DNA of 64,000 bases from Burkholderiales bacterium (GTDB lineage Bacteria; Pseudomonadota; Gammaproteobacteria; Burkholderiales; Burkholderiaceae_C), in contig JAGWTR010000002.1 of NCBI GenBank assembly GCA_028868855.1, positions 310,001-374,000 on the forward strand, written 5' to 3'. How positions within the stretch are numbered: the stretch's first letter is position 1; every line of letters begins with the position of its first letter. A program made the position numbers and the translations under genes. Shown here piece by piece: positions 39,043 through 50,291 of this stretch. The notes below the pieces were generated by a model. It was not told the DNA's origin, did not search any database, and worked only from the letters and a program-made list of their open reading frames with translations.

Positions 39043-39116
39043 GGCGCGGTAGCAAAGCGGTTATGCACCGGATTGCAAATCCGTGTAGGTCGGTTCGACT
39101 CCGGCCCGCGCCTCCA
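39043..39116 (+). tRNA. tRNA-Cys (anticodon GCA), copy 2, diverged from copy 1
   Basis: GGCGCGGTAGCAAAGCGGTTATGCACCGGATTGCAAATCCGTGTAGGTCGGTTCGACTCCGGCCCGCGCCTCCA; T-stem GTCGG/CCGGC with one G-U. Confidence 0.93.
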
Positions 39117-39234
39117 TCACGCGCCTATTGTGACGAGACGGCCTCAAAGTGAGCGCCGACCTTGGCATGCAACGCTTCTCCCTTTGGGTCAAATTCCCGA
39201 TGTGATGTCGGTGGATTCTTGGGCGCAATGCCCA

Positions 39235-40083
39235 TCAAGCCACGTCAAGCGGCAAGGACTCAGCGTGGAGTGGCCACTGAAGCCAGTTCTGGGCCACCGC
39301 GCTGAGGTGGGATGCCTGTCCCGATGTCCACAACTGGATGCTTGGAGTCGGTGAGGCTTTGTTCTCGCATTCAAGTTTGGCCGCGATGCGGGCGGTGTGT
39401 CGAGCCACCGCCTCGGCGGTATCCACCAAGTGCACGCTGTCGCCCATTTCTTGTTGGATCAGTGGGATGACGAAAGGATAGTGCGTGCAGCCCAGCACCA
39501 CGGTGTCTACCTGCGCCTGGCGCAGTGGTTCACAGAACTGCTTGATGAGCGCCCGCAGGTGTGGGCTGTCCAGCGCTCCTCGTTCTATTTCCTTGGCCAG
39601 GCCAGGGCAGGCCTGCAGTACGAGTTCTGCATTGTTGCTGTGGTTCTGCACCAGGTGCTGAAATTTATTGCTGTCCAGTGTGCGGGGGGTTGCCAGCACC
39701 CCGATGCGGTGGTTTCGAGACAAGGCGACGGCCGGTTTCACGCCTGGCTCCACCCCCACTACCGGCAGGGCGGCCAAGTGCTGTCGGAGGGTGGCAACGG
39801 CGGCTGCCGTGGCAGTGTTGCAGGCCACCACCAAAATCTGAGCGCCCTGGGACACCAGGAAGTCGCCGATGATGGCCGAACGCCGGATGATGAAGGCTTC
39901 GTCCCGCTCGCCGTATGGGGCATGGGCTGAGTCGGCCACGTACATCAGGTGCGCGGACGGCAGGTGATGATGGATGGCCCGCAGCACCGACAAGCCGCCC
40001 AAACCGGAGTCGAACACCCCAATGTGCAGACCCGTTCCGTCGGGTGGGTTGTTCTGAGTACTTTGGGCAGAAGTCAAAATCAT
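39235..40083 (-). CDS. murI: Glutamate racemase
   Basis: IGVFDSGLGGLSVLRAI, VVACNTATAAAVATLR, VVLGCTHYPFVIPLI. Confidence 0.95.
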   Translation of the reverse strand: MILTSAQSTQNNPPDGTGLHIGVFDSGLGGLSVLRAIHHHLPSAHLMYVADSAHAPYGERDEAFIIRRSAIIGDFLVSQGAQILVVACNTATAAAVATLRQHLAALPVVGVEPGVKPAVALSRNHRIGVLATPRTLDSNKFQHLVQNHSNNAELVLQACPGLAKEIERGALDSPHLRALIKQFCEPLRQAQVDTVVLGCTHYPFVIPLIQQEMGDSVHLVDTAEAVARHTARIAAKLECENKASPTPSIQLWTSGQASHLSAVAQNWLQWPLHAESLPLDVA

Positions 40084-40233
40084 GGGCGCGATTGTGGGGG
40101 CAGCATATTTTCCTCTGAACAGGGGGGCTAATGGCTACCGTCCGACGTGAACTCAAGCTAGAATCGAACGATCGTGCTTTTTTGAGCATGTTTTTTTCTC
40201 ATTCACTATTCCTATGACGCAGGAGAACAACGC

Positions 40234-40983
40234 ATGAAGGTTCTGGTTCCGGTCAAACGAGTTGTTGACTACAACGTGAAAGTCCGCGTGAAGTCCGACG
40301 GCTCCGGTGTCGACATCGCCAACGTCAAGATGAGCATGAACCCCTTCGACGAAATCGCCGTCGAAGAGGCCACTCGCCTGAAAGAAAAGGGCATCGTCAC
40401 TGAAATCATCGCCGTCTCGGTGGGCGTGGCTCAATGCCAGGAAACCCTGCGCACGGCCATGGCCATCGGCGCTGATCGCGGGATCCTGGTCGAAACCGAC
40501 TCTGAAGTGCAGCCCCTGGCCGTGGCCAAGATCCTGGCGGCCCTGGTTGCCAAGGAAAAGCCCGACCTGATCATCCTCGGCAAGCAAGCCATCGATGACG
40601 ACAGCAACCAGACCGGCCAGATGCTGGCCGCGCTGACGGGTCTGCCCCAAGCCACCTTCGCCTCGAAGGTTGAAGTGGCCGATGGCGCTGCCTCGGTGAC
40701 CCGCGAAGTCGACGGCGGCCTGGAAACGCTCAAGCTCAAGCTGCCTGCGGTGATTACCACCGACTTGCGCCTGAACGAGCCGCGCTACGTCACGCTGCCC
40801 AACATCATGAAGGCCAAGAAAAAGCCCCTGGAAACGGTCAAGCCGGCCGATCTGGGTGTGGACGTGGCTTCGCGTATCAAGACCCTGAGTGTGGCCGAGC
40901 CGGCCAAGCGTTCTGCGGGCATCAAGGTGGCTGACGTGGCCACCCTGGTGGACAAGCTCAAGAACGTTGCCAAAGTGATCTGA
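40234..40983 (+). CDS. etfB: Electron transfer flavoprotein subunit beta
   Basis: [53 protein letters not shown]. Confidence 0.97.
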   Translation: MKVLVPVKRVVDYNVKVRVKSDGSGVDIANVKMSMNPFDEIAVEEATRLKEKGIVTEIIAVSVGVAQCQETLRTAMAIGADRGILVETDSEVQPLAVAKILAALVAKEKPDLIILGKQAIDDDSNQTGQMLAALTGLPQATFASKVEVADGAASVTREVDGGLETLKLKLPAVITTDLRLNEPRYVTLPNIMKAKKKPLETVKPADLGVDVASRIKTLSVAEPAKRSAGIKVADVATLVDKLKNVAKVI

Positions 40984-40996
40984 GGAGACAACAACC

Positions 40997-41929
40997 ATGA
41001 CCGCTCTCGTCATTGCTGAACACGACAACACCCACATCAAGGGTGCTACGTTCAACACCATCACCGCTGCCAAGCAAGCCGGTGGTGATGTGCACGTCCT
41101 GGTGGCTGGCGCCAATGCCGGTGCTGCCGCTGCCGCTGCTGCCCAAATCGCTGGTGTGACCAAGGTGCTGCACGCTGACGGCGCCCAATTCGCCGACGGT
41201 TTGGCCGAAAACGTGGCCGCCCAAGTGCTGGCCGTGGCCTCTGGCTACAGCCACCTGTTCTTCCCAGCCACTGCCTACGGCAAAAACGTGTCGCCTCGCG
41301 TCGCAGCCAAGCTGGACGTGGCCCAGGTGTCTGAGATCTCCAAGGTCATCAGCGCCGACACGTTCGAGCGTCCCATCTACGCAGGCAATGCCATCGCCAC
41401 AGTGCAAAGCACGGACGCCGTCAAGGTCGTCACCGTGCGCGCCACGGGCTTTGATGCGGCGGCTGCCACGGGTGGTTCGGCTGCGGTGGAATCCGTTGCG
41501 GCTGTGGCCGACAGCGGCACCTCCAGCTTTGTGGCCCGTGAAGTCACCAAGAACGATCGTCCTGAGCTGACCGCAGCCAAGATCATCGTCTCGGGTGGAC
41601 GTGCCCTGGGTTCAAGCGACAAGTTCAATGAAGTGCTGACCCCCTTGGCCGACAAACTGGGTGCTGCTCTGGGTGCCAGCCGCGCTGCGGTTGACGCTGG
41701 CTACGCGCCCAATGACTGGCAAGTGGGTCAGACCGGCAAGATCGTTGCGCCTCAGTTGTATGTGGCCGTCGGTATTTCCGGTGCTATCCAGCACTTGGCC
41801 GGCATGAAGGACTCCAAGGTGATCGTCGCGATCAACAAGGATCCGGAAGCCCCGATCTTCCAAGTGGCTGACTTTGGCCTGGAAGCTGACCTGTTCACGG
41901 CAGTGCCGGAACTGATCAAGGCCCTGTGA
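40997..41929 (+). CDS. etfA: Electron transfer flavoprotein subunit alpha
   Basis: [18 protein letters not shown]...[46 protein letters not shown]. Confidence 0.97.
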   Translation: MTALVIAEHDNTHIKGATFNTITAAKQAGGDVHVLVAGANAGAAAAAAAQIAGVTKVLHADGAQFADGLAENVAAQVLAVASGYSHLFFPATAYGKNVSPRVAAKLDVAQVSEISKVISADTFERPIYAGNAIATVQSTDAVKVVTVRATGFDAAAATGGSAAVESVAAVADSGTSSFVAREVTKNDRPELTAAKIIVSGGRALGSSDKFNEVLTPLADKLGAALGASRAAVDAGYAPNDWQVGQTGKIVAPQLYVAVGISGAIQHLAGMKDSKVIVAINKDPEAPIFQVADFGLEADLFTAVPELIKAL

Positions 41930-42009
41930 TTCATAGGCAGACGACCTTGTCTGACTGATTTGCCTTTTGGGGGCGTCTTACAAGGCGCCCCCTTTGTCGT
42001 TATCGGAGA

Positions 42010-43821
42010 ATGAACATGACTTTTCGCGCCCCCGTCAAAGACCAACTCTTTTGCATGAAAGAGCTGGCTGGCCTGGACAAGATTGCCCAGATCCCTGGCT
42101 TTGAAGAAGCGGGCTATGAGACCGCTCAAGCCGTGTTGGAAGAAGCTGCGAAGTTCAACGAAGCGGTTGTCGCACCCCTGAACTGGAGCGGCGACCAGGA
42201 CCACGGTTCATGGGACGACGGTGTGGTGCGGGCTTCGGCGGGCTTCAAGGAGGCCTACAAGGCCCTGACCGAAGCCGGCTGGCACGGTCTGCAGCAGCCG
42301 ACTCAATACGGCGGCCAAGGCCTGCCCAAGACCATCGGTTCGGCCTGCCTGGAAATGACCATGGCGGCCAACCTGAGCTTTTCGCTGTGTTCCATCCTGA
42401 CCACGGGCGCCATCGAGGCCCTGATGACGGCAGGCAGCGACGAGCTCAAGACGCGCTACATCCCCAAGATGATCGAAGGCCCCTGGACGGGCACGATGAA
42501 CCTGACCGAGCCGCAAGCAGGCTCTGACTTGGCCTTGGTTCGCTCCAAGGCGGTCAAACAAGACGACGGCACCTACCGCATCTCCGGCCAGAAAATCTTC
42601 ATCACCTGGGGTGAGCACGACATGGTCGAGAACATCGTCCATCTGGTGCTGGCCCGCACGCCAGATGCGCCCGAAGGCGTCAAGGGCATCAGCCTGTTCG
42701 TGGTGCCGAAGTTCCTGGTCAACGAAGACGGCTCGCTGGGTAAACGCAACGACGTGTATTGCGCCTCCATCGAAGAAAAGCTGGGCATCAAGGCTTCGCC
42801 GACGGCGGTGCTGGTTTTTGGCGATGACAAGGGCGCAGTGGGTCCTGGTGCCATTGGCTACCTCGTGGGCGAAGAAAACCGCGGCCTGGAATACATGTTC
42901 ATCATGATGAACGCGGCCCGCTACGATGTCGGCATGCAAGGCATTGCCGTGTCTGAGCGCGCTTACCAGCACGCTGTCGCCTACGCCAAGGACCGCATCC
43001 AGTCGCGTCCTGTCGATGGTTCGCAGCCTGGCTCGGCCGCGATCATTCATCACCCCGATGTCAAGCGCATGCTGATGACCATGCGCGCGCTGATCGAAGG
43101 AGCCCGCGCGATGGCGCTGGTGGGCGCTGCGGCCTACGACACGGCTCACCACCACCCCGACGCCGAAGTGGCCAAGCAAGCTCAATCTTTCTACGAGTTC
43201 CTGGTGCCGCTGATCAAGGGCTTCAGCACTGAAAACTCGGTTGAAGTGACCTCGCTGGGCGTGCAAGTGCATGGTGGCATGGGCTTCATCGAAGAAACAG
43301 GTGCGGCTCAGTACTACCGTGATGCCCGCATCCTGCCGATCTACGAAGGCACGACTGCCATCCAGGCCAATGACCTGGTCGGTCGCAAGACGGCACGCGA
43401 TCGCGGTGCCATGGCCAAGTCCATCGCCGCTCAGATCGCTGACGTCGAGGGCCAACTGGCTGCCCGCGACAGCGCTGCCGGCAAGAAGCTGGGGCTGCAA
43501 CTGAAGGCGGCTCGTGAGTCCTTCCTGCAGGTGGTGGAGTTCGTGCTGGCCAACGTCAAGACCAACCCCAACGCCGCGTTTGCAGGCTCCGTGCCTTACC
43601 TGATGCTGAGCGCCAATCTGGTGTCTGGCTGGCAGATGGCCCGTGCCCTGATCGTGGCCGAGGACAAGCTGGCCGTGGGTGAAGATGCCGCCTTCATGAC
43701 GGCCAAGATTGCGACCGCCCGTTTCTACGGTGATCACATCTTGGCTCGTGTGACGTCGCTGCGCGATTCGATCCTGACCGGTGGTGAGAGCGTGACCGCC
43801 ATGCCTTTGGACGCCTTCTGA
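42010..43821 (+). CDS. Acyl-CoA dehydrogenase (long ~600-aa form)
   Basis: [22 protein letters not shown]..., [40 protein letters not shown]. Confidence 0.96.
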   Translation: MNMTFRAPVKDQLFCMKELAGLDKIAQIPGFEEAGYETAQAVLEEAAKFNEAVVAPLNWSGDQDHGSWDDGVVRASAGFKEAYKALTEAGWHGLQQPTQYGGQGLPKTIGSACLEMTMAANLSFSLCSILTTGAIEALMTAGSDELKTRYIPKMIEGPWTGTMNLTEPQAGSDLALVRSKAVKQDDGTYRISGQKIFITWGEHDMVENIVHLVLARTPDAPEGVKGISLFVVPKFLVNEDGSLGKRNDVYCASIEEKLGIKASPTAVLVFGDDKGAVGPGAIGYLVGEENRGLEYMFIMMNAARYDVGMQGIAVSERAYQHAVAYAKDRIQSRPVDGSQPGSAAIIHHPDVKRMLMTMRALIEGARAMALVGAAAYDTAHHHPDAEVAKQAQSFYEFLVPLIKGFSTENSVEVTSLGVQVHGGMGFIEETGAAQYYRDARILPIYEGTTAIQANDLVGRKTARDRGAMAKSIAAQIADVEGQLAARDSAAGKKLGLQLKAARESFLQVVEFVLANVKTNPNAAFAGSVPYLMLSANLVSGWQMARALIVAEDKLAVGEDAAFMTAKIATARFYGDHILARVTSLRDSILTGGESVTAMPLDAF

Positions 43822-43834
43822 TCGATCCATCAAG

Positions 43835-43875
43835 GACGCCCCACTGGCTCATGCCGGTGAGGGCGTCTTTTTTTT
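43835..43875 (+). terminator. Intrinsic terminator after the acyl-CoA dehydrogenase gene
   Basis: GACGCCCCACTGGC - TCAT - GCCGGTGAGGGCGTC followed by TTTTTTTT. Confidence 0.85.
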
Positions 43876-43893
43876 GATACTGAGGAAACAACC

Positions 43894-44853
43894 ATGCCAT
43901 TGCCCGAAGTGCTCAAGCGCGTTCAGTTTCCCGTCATTGCCTCGCCGATGTTCATCCTCAGCGTGCCCGCGCTGGTGATTGCACAGTGCCAAGCGGGTGT
44001 GGTGGGGTCGATGCCCTCGCTCAATGCCCGCCCGGCGTCGCAGCTGGACGACTGGTTGGCCGAGATCACCGAAACGCTGGCCGCCTACAACGCCGCCAAT
44101 CCTGATCGGCCCGCAGCGCCGTTTGCCATTAACCAGATCGTGCACAAGAGCAACGATCGGCTTGAGCAGGACCTGGCGTTGTGCGTGAAGTACAAGGTGC
44201 CGCTGGTCATCACTTCGTTGGGCGCGCGCACTGATGTGAATGAGGCCGTGCACAGTTACGGTGGCCTTGTCATGCATGACATCATCAACAACAAGTTCGC
44301 GCGTAAGGCAATCGAGAAGGGCGCTGATGGCCTGATCGCGGTGGCGGCGGGTGCGGGCGGCCACGCGGGCACCATCAGCCCTTTTGCGCTGATTCAGGAA
44401 ATTCGCGAGTGGTTTGAAGGGCCGCTGGCCTTGTCGGGCGCCATCGCCACGGGGCGTGGCGTGCTGGCCGCACAAGCCATGGGCGCTGACTTTGCCTACA
44501 TTGGCTCGGCCTTCATTGCCACGCACGAAGCGCGTGCGGCCGAGGCCTACAAGCAGATGGTGGTCGATAGCAACAGCCAGGACATCGTCTACAGCAGCCA
44601 GTTCACGGGCGTGAACGGAAACTACCTGCGCGGCTCCATCAGCAATGCCGGATTGGACCCGGATAAGCTGGCCATTGGCGATCCGTCGCAAATGACCTTC
44701 GGTAGTGGTGGTGACAGCGCCGCCAAAGTCTGGAAGGATATCTGGGGCTGCGGCCAGGGCATTGGCGCGGTCAAAAAGGTCGTGCCGGTGAGTGAGTTGG
44801 TGGCGCGCCTGAAGGCAGAGTATGAAGAGGCCCGCCAGCGCCTTTGCCGGTAA
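43894..44853 (+). CDS. Nitronate monooxygenase family protein (2-nitropropane dioxygenase-like)
   Basis: VIASPMFILSVPALVIAQCQAGVVGSMPSLNAR, AAGAGGHAGTISPFALI, GADFAYIGSAFIATHEARA. Confidence 0.93.
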   Translation: MPLPEVLKRVQFPVIASPMFILSVPALVIAQCQAGVVGSMPSLNARPASQLDDWLAEITETLAAYNAANPDRPAAPFAINQIVHKSNDRLEQDLALCVKYKVPLVITSLGARTDVNEAVHSYGGLVMHDIINNKFARKAIEKGADGLIAVAAGAGGHAGTISPFALIQEIREWFEGPLALSGAIATGRGVLAAQAMGADFAYIGSAFIATHEARAAEAYKQMVVDSNSQDIVYSSQFTGVNGNYLRGSISNAGLDPDKLAIGDPSQMTFGSGGDSAAKVWKDIWGCGQGIGAVKKVVPVSELVARLKAEYEEARQRLCR

Positions 44854-44876
44854 GTTGTCGGTGCCCTGATGCTGTG

Positions 44877-46685
44877 TCAGGGGGGGCGCAGGCCGAGCTT
44901 GAAGGCGATCATCGCCCTCAGTTTGGTGGGCGCCACCGGCTTGACCAGCAGGTGGAAGTTGTACTTGGCAGCGTTCGCTTCGTGGCCCGTCATGGTGCTG
45001 CCCGTCACCATGATGGCCGGCAGGTCCAAGCCAAAGCATTCGCGCAGGGCTTTGATGGCGTCCACCCCCGTTTTCTGTTCGGGCAGCCGGTAGTCCACGA
45101 TCAGCAGGTCGGGTTTGTCGGTGGTGCTGCGCGCCCAGGCTTCGACGTTCGCCACGGTGTCAAAGGCGCTCACCGTGGCCCCCCAGCCTTTGAGCAAGAT
45201 TTGCAGGCCTTCCAGCACGGCCAACTCGTCTTCCACGACCACGATGTGGCGGCGATCGAGCGTCACGCCCAACAAGGGTTTGGTCGGGATGCCGGTGCTT
45301 TGAAGTCGCGATGCACGGCCTACTGGCAGTAGCACGGTGAACACGGTGCCATGTCCCACCCTGGAACGAAGGGTCAGCGGCGCATGCATCAGGTCGGTCA
45401 GTCGTTTGACGATGGCCAGGCCCAGGCCCAGGCCTTTGCGGTGATGCGGCTCCAGCGGGCGGCCGCTGTGTGTCTGATAGAACTCGTCAAAGATCCGACC
45501 CTGCTCGTTTTCGGCAATGCCAATCCCGGAGTCCCAGACCTGCAGGCTCAATTGTTTGCCGCGCAGGCGGCAGGTCACCAGCACGCCGCCGTCTTCCGTG
45601 TAGCGAATGGCGTTGGACACCAGATTGCGCAAAACGCGCTCAAGCAACATCGGGTCCGCATAGACGTGGTGTTGCCCGCCTCGAAAACTCAGCATCAGCC
45701 CCTTCTCAAACGCCGTGGGCTCGAAGGTCAGGCGGATGCGGTTGAACAAATCCTGCATTGAAAAGTGTTCTGCCTGGACGTCAACCGCTCCGGTGTCGAT
45801 CTTGGTGATGTCCAGCAGTTCGCTGAACAGGCCTTCCAGTGCATCCACTGAACTGTTGATGCTGTTGACGAGGTGAATGACTTCTTCATCCTTGCTGCGC
45901 TGGCGCAAGGCTTCGGCGAACAGGCCCATGGCGTGAAGGGGTTGGCGCAGGTCGTGGCTGGCAGCGGCAAAGAACTGGGTTTTGGCGCGGTTGGCGGTTT
46001 CCGCCAGACGCTGGGCGTGTTCGGCCAGGGCCATTTCGCCGCCGAGCTTGATCGCCAGGTCTTGTGTCTGCAACTTGAGTTTGACCATTTCGCCAAATAC
46101 GTTGCGAAAGGCCCATCCCAAGGACAGGACGCAAACTCCGATCAGGCACCAGATGCCGGCCATTTGCAGGTCATGGGGCTGGCCGTGCATGGCGGTGCGT
46201 ACGATCATGGGAATGAAGTAGAAAGCCATGCACGACAGGAACAGTCGGATGTTCATGGCCATGTAGGGTACGGCGCCGATCGCGAAGGAATAGATGATCA
46301 ACATGAGCGCTGTGCGCTCGAAGGTGCCGCCATAGTCGTAGAACAGCATGGCACCGATGCTCCACAAGGCCGATCCGACCAGGGCTCCGATGTTCCAGCG
46401 GAGCAGCCAACGGGCGTGGTCGACGTGTTCTGCGTCTTGCTGAACGGCTTTTTCGAATCCGTACATGCCTGCCAGTCGGGCAAACCACATGACGGCAAAA
46501 GCGCCGGCCCAGCTCCAAAGCAGCGCGTGCGGAACGTGCTTCCAGTACATCGCGGTGCTCACCACCATGCCCAAGCAATGGCCGAAAAGCGCGGCCCCGG
46601 TTTGGTTGTAGAGGTAGTGGGTGGTGTCAGGAACCTGAGCCGCTCGGCTTGGGTTGGATGATTTGGGTGCCGGCTCCGCTGTCAT
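44877..46685 (-). CDS. Hybrid sensor histidine kinase with C-terminal receiver domain
   Basis: H-box AAASHDLRQPLHAMGLFAEAL, GLGLGLAIVKRL, receiver VVEDELAVLEGLQILL...LLIVDYRLPE. Confidence 0.94.
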   Translation of the reverse strand: MTAEPAPKSSNPSRAAQVPDTTHYLYNQTGAALFGHCLGMVVSTAMYWKHVPHALLWSWAGAFAVMWFARLAGMYGFEKAVQQDAEHVDHARWLLRWNIGALVGSALWSIGAMLFYDYGGTFERTALMLIIYSFAIGAVPYMAMNIRLFLSCMAFYFIPMIVRTAMHGQPHDLQMAGIWCLIGVCVLSLGWAFRNVFGEMVKLKLQTQDLAIKLGGEMALAEHAQRLAETANRAKTQFFAAASHDLRQPLHAMGLFAEALRQRSKDEEVIHLVNSINSSVDALEGLFSELLDITKIDTGAVDVQAEHFSMQDLFNRIRLTFEPTAFEKGLMLSFRGGQHHVYADPMLLERVLRNLVSNAIRYTEDGGVLVTCRLRGKQLSLQVWDSGIGIAENEQGRIFDEFYQTHSGRPLEPHHRKGLGLGLAIVKRLTDLMHAPLTLRSRVGHGTVFTVLLPVGRASRLQSTGIPTKPLLGVTLDRRHIVVVEDELAVLEGLQILLKGWGATVSAFDTVANVEAWARSTTDKPDLLIVDYRLPEQKTGVDAIKALRECFGLDLPAIMVTGSTMTGHEANAAKYNFHLLVKPVAPTKLRAMIAFKLGLRPP

Positions 46686-46688
46686 GGC

Positions 46689-47408
46689 TTATGGTGCGTT
46701 GTTTCGCCAAGCCGAGAACCCGCCTTGCTTTTGCAGGATCTGGCTGACAGCGATCACCGCCTGGGTGCGTGAACTCACGCCCAGGGACCGCAGTACCGCC
46801 GCGACGTGGTCTTTGACGGTTTCCACCGACAGGTTTAATTCACGGGCGATCAGTTTGTTGGGCTGGCCTTTGAGCAACAGCGCCAGCACGTCGCACTGTC
46901 GGGGTGTCAGGCCTAACTGAGCCAGGGGCGGTGTGTTCTGGAAGCCTGCCGCCACTGCTTCGCGCTGGATTCGGTGGAGGGGGTCGGTGGCGGATGTGTT
47001 TGGGCTGAGCGGGGAGCCCATGCTCATGGGTGGCACATAGACGCCCCCCGACATGACTTGTTGAAGGGCAGAGATCAGGGTGTCGTTGGACGCCCGTTTG
47101 GGCACGAAACCCATCGCGCCCATGTCGATGGCACGGATCACGTCGCTGGTGCGGTCCGAGGCGGAAATCACCACCACGGGCAAGGCCGGGTAATTGGTGC
47201 GCAGTTCCGCCAGTAACTCGAAGCCATCGTCTTCGCCCAGGTGCAAGTCCAGCAGCACCAGGTCGTGGTGGGTGTCCTCGCGCAGCGCCGTGCGCGCCGT
47301 CTGTGCGTTGGAGGCCGTCGCGACGGAAACGTTGTCGCCCAGGCCTTTGATGACAGATTGCAAGGCGGACAGGATCAGCGGGTGGTCGTCGATCAGCAAG
47401 ACCTTCAT
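46689..47408 (-). CDS. LuxR/NarL-family response regulator
   Basis: MKVLLIDDHPLILSALQ... and LTPRQCDVLALLLKGQPNKLIARELNLSVETVKDHVAAVLRSLG. Confidence 0.94.
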   Translation of the reverse strand: MKVLLIDDHPLILSALQSVIKGLGDNVSVATASNAQTARTALREDTHHDLVLLDLHLGEDDGFELLAELRTNYPALPVVVISASDRTSDVIRAIDMGAMGFVPKRASNDTLISALQQVMSGGVYVPPMSMGSPLSPNTSATDPLHRIQREAVAAGFQNTPPLAQLGLTPRQCDVLALLLKGQPNKLIARELNLSVETVKDHVAAVLRSLGVSSRTQAVIAVSQILQKQGGFSAWRNNAP

Positions 47409-47466
47409 GAAAGTTCCTTGATTTGTCCCTGATTCAGGGTTATGTGTCGCTTGGTGTTTTTGGGGA

Positions 47467-47836
47467 TCATAGGGCACGGTGCCCGGCCCATCCCAAGGGG
47501 CTGTCCAATAAGCGCGTGTCACCGGACTTGACCGTGCCGCGCTCCAGCCATTCGAGACAGGCGCCATCGGCCACCTTGGCGACCAACGCCTGTTGGGCTA
47601 GTTCGCCCGCACTGCGGTAAAAGCGCGTGGCGCCTGGCGTGGTGATCAGGGCATGGCTACCTGGGCGCCTCCCACCATGCCGCCAGGCGGGTGCACGAGC
47701 ACGTGGTGGCAAACCGCGTCGCCTTCGGGATAGAGACGTTGCAAGACGCGCAAGGGGCCGCCGTGCAGGTCGTGTGCGATCGTGCGTTGGCCGTCAAGGC
47801 AGAGTAGTTCAGGGTCAGGTGTCCAAGCCAGCTCAT
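47467..47836 (-). pseudogene. ureD: Degraded ureD (urease accessory protein) remnant
   Basis: Pieces in different frames: [12 protein letters not shown] / [43 protein letters not shown] / [64 protein letters not shown]. Confidence 0.85.
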
Positions 47837-48124
47837 GTGGGGGTTTCGCCGATTCGTGACAGCCACAAGGCCAAGGCGACATGAACAAGATCCTGGGGCG
47901 CTGCGGCAATCCAGGAGATCCGATGATTGGGCCAATTCAAAATCGACTGGATGCACCAAAAAATGGCAGATGAACCTGGTTTTTAGTAGGCTATTTCGGG
48001 TAACGGCGGGTGCTCCATGAGGCTATGGTGTCGCCTGACCTTGCGAGAGTTCGGAAATGCCGGATGGCAAGGCAAGGGCCGCATGCGCTCCCGGCTCTAG
48101 GAGTGCCTTTTAGGTGGCACGGGC

Positions 48125-49669
48125 ATGTTGAATCTCGATCAATTCAAACTAGGGCGGCGGCTAGGGCTGGGCTTCGGTGTGGTTCTGGTGCTGGCGGCGG
48201 TGATTGCCCTGGTCGGCTGGGTTCGTCTGGCCGAGACTGTGCATGACATTGATCTCAATGCGACGGTTCAGGAGCGCGCGACGTCGGCCCTCCAATGGGA
48301 AGGCTTGACGCTGCTCAATGTCAACCGCACGCTCGCCATTGCGCAGGCCGGGGGGCTCAAAGAGGTGAAAGACCACTTCGCGCCATTGATCAAGGAAACC
48401 TCGTCCCAGATCAGCGCGATACAAAAACGACTGGAAGACAGCGCGGCCACTCCCGAGGAGACGGCTCAGTTTGCGGACATCGCAGCCAAACGCAAGATTT
48501 ATGTGACTGCGCGTGATTCCATTTTTTCATTCCTGGAGATGGAGGATCCTGGCGCCAAAGAGGCCTTGAGCAGCCAGTTGCTCCCGGCGGCCCAACACTA
48601 CCTCGCGGCCATCAATGCTTACCACGTGGCCCAGCGCAAGGCCGCAGACGACCAATCCAGCCAGACGCATGCGACAGTGGGGCGCGCGAAACTGCTGCTG
48701 GTCCTGTTGGCCGTGATGTGTCTGCTGCTGGGTTCGGCTTGCGCCTGGGGCATCACACGTTCAGTGGTCGAGCCGCTGCGCCGCTTGGTGTCGGCCACCC
48801 GCGTCATTGCCAAGGGCGACTTGTCGCAGCGTCTGGAGATGGATGGACGCGACGAGTTGTCCGACTTGGGGCGCAGCTTGGAAGAGATGCAGCAGTCCTT
48901 GCGTGACATCGTCGGTGAGGTCCGCCATTCCACCGATTCGATCAAAACGGCCAGCGACGAGGTGGCTGTTGGCAGCCAGGATCTGTCGGCTCGCACCGAG
49001 CAGGCCGCAGCCAACTTGGAAGAAACCGCGTCCACGATGGAGCAAATTTCCGGAACGGTCCGGCACACGGCGGATGCCGCGCGGTCGGCCAATCAACTGG
49101 CGGCGGGGGCTGCACAGGCGGCGACCCAGGGAGGGGAGGTCGTCTCGCAGGTGATCGCCACCATGGACGACATCACGCAAAGTTCCAAGCGAATCGTCGA
49201 CATCATTGCGGTCATCGACGGTATTGCATTTCAAACCAACATCCTGGCCTTGAACGCGGCGGTGGAAGCGGCGCGTGCTGGCGAACAGGGGCGTGGTTTT
49301 GCCGTGGTGGCCGCCGAAGTGCGGGCCCTGGCCCAGCGCGCTGGCGCGGCAGCCAAGGAGATCAAAACCCTGATCGGCGCATCCAGCGAGCGGGTTGACG
49401 CTGGGGCCTCTCTGGTTCAGCAGGCGGGCGCATCCATGACGGACATTGTGGACTCGGTCAAGCGCGTGGCCGACATCATTGGCGAGATCATGTCGGCCTC
49501 AACTGAGCAGTCCGAGGGCATCAGCCAGGTCAACACGGCGGTTTCTCAACTTGACACCATGACTCAGCAAAATGCCTCGCTGGTGGAGGAGTCCGCGGCC
49601 GCCGCTGAAAGCCTGAAGGATCAGGCCGTCAAGCTGTCCGAGGTGGTGTCGGTGTTCAAGCTGGCGTGA
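48125..49669 (+). CDS. Methyl-accepting chemotaxis protein
   Basis: HAMP domain and signalling hairpin [50 protein letters not shown]. Confidence 0.97.
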   Translation: MLNLDQFKLGRRLGLGFGVVLVLAAVIALVGWVRLAETVHDIDLNATVQERATSALQWEGLTLLNVNRTLAIAQAGGLKEVKDHFAPLIKETSSQISAIQKRLEDSAATPEETAQFADIAAKRKIYVTARDSIFSFLEMEDPGAKEALSSQLLPAAQHYLAAINAYHVAQRKAADDQSSQTHATVGRAKLLLVLLAVMCLLLGSACAWGITRSVVEPLRRLVSATRVIAKGDLSQRLEMDGRDELSDLGRSLEEMQQSLRDIVGEVRHSTDSIKTASDEVAVGSQDLSARTEQAAANLEETASTMEQISGTVRHTADAARSANQLAAGAAQAATQGGEVVSQVIATMDDITQSSKRIVDIIAVIDGIAFQTNILALNAAVEAARAGEQGRGFAVVAAEVRALAQRAGAAAKEIKTLIGASSERVDAGASLVQQAGASMTDIVDSVKRVADIIGEIMSASTEQSEGISQVNTAVSQLDTMTQQNASLVEESAAAAESLKDQAVKLSEVVSVFKLA

Positions 49670-49676
49670 GCGTTAT

Positions 49677-50291
49677 TCACGCTTGACGCGGCGCGTGGCT
49701 AGCGCGCATCAGACTGGCCACAAAGGTATCGAAGGCCGCCAGCAGTGGCGTGTAGCGTTCGGGTGCTGACTCGAGTTGCTGCAGCGCCAGGCAGGTGGCT
49801 TCCAGCGTGGATCGTTGATCCGGGCGATGCGCCTTGCGGATCAGGTATTGCGAGGGCGCCGACGTCTGCAATGCCAAACGCGGCAGTTGATGAAGCATTG
49901 GGTTGAGGTGCAGCATCTTGAGGCTCTTGCGCCAGGTGCCGTCCAGCACCACCAGGCGCACCTGTGCGGGGTCGGCGGGCACGGCGGTCAGTGGCTGGGG
50001 TGCTGCCTCGGCCTCAGCCTCCGGGGTGGCCGGATAGAGCAACACGTTGACCCGCCCTTTGGCATGCAGCCACCCATGGAGCGCTTGCTGATCGAAGCAC
50101 TCACCCGTGATCAACTCGCTTTTTTCCAGGCTCAGGTGAAGCAAGCGGGCGCTGCCCTTGGCCTGATGCACCTCCAATGGATGCTGCAGGACCAGCACCT
50201 CGGCCTGATTGGGTGTCGGGGTGATCCACTGGCAGATGCAAGCGCTTTGGGGGCGCAGGCAGCGCGGGCACTGCGCTCTGCTCAAGCGCAC
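49677..50291 (-). CDS. DTW-domain protein (tRNA-uridine aminocarboxypropyltransferase family)
   Basis: CPRCLRPQSACICQWI...LVVLDGTWRKSLKMLHLNPMLHQLPRLAL; GTG start proposed at 50291 because the longer ORF lies in pepD. Confidence 0.85.
   Translation of the reverse strand: MRLSRAQCPRCLRPQSACICQWITPTPNQAEVLVLQHPLEVHQAKGSARLLHLSLEKSELITGECFDQQALHGWLHAKGRVNVLLYPATPEAEAEAAPQPLTAVPADPAQVRLVVLDGTWRKSLKMLHLNPMLHQLPRLALQTSAPSQYLIRKAHRPDQRSTLEATCLALQQLESAPERYTPLLAAFDTFVASLMRASHAPRQA

Noticed and set aside
42208-43833. 541-aa minus-strand ORF opposite the acyl-CoA dehydrogenase gene
   Set aside because: Antisense shadow of a clear coding gene; no recognisable domain.
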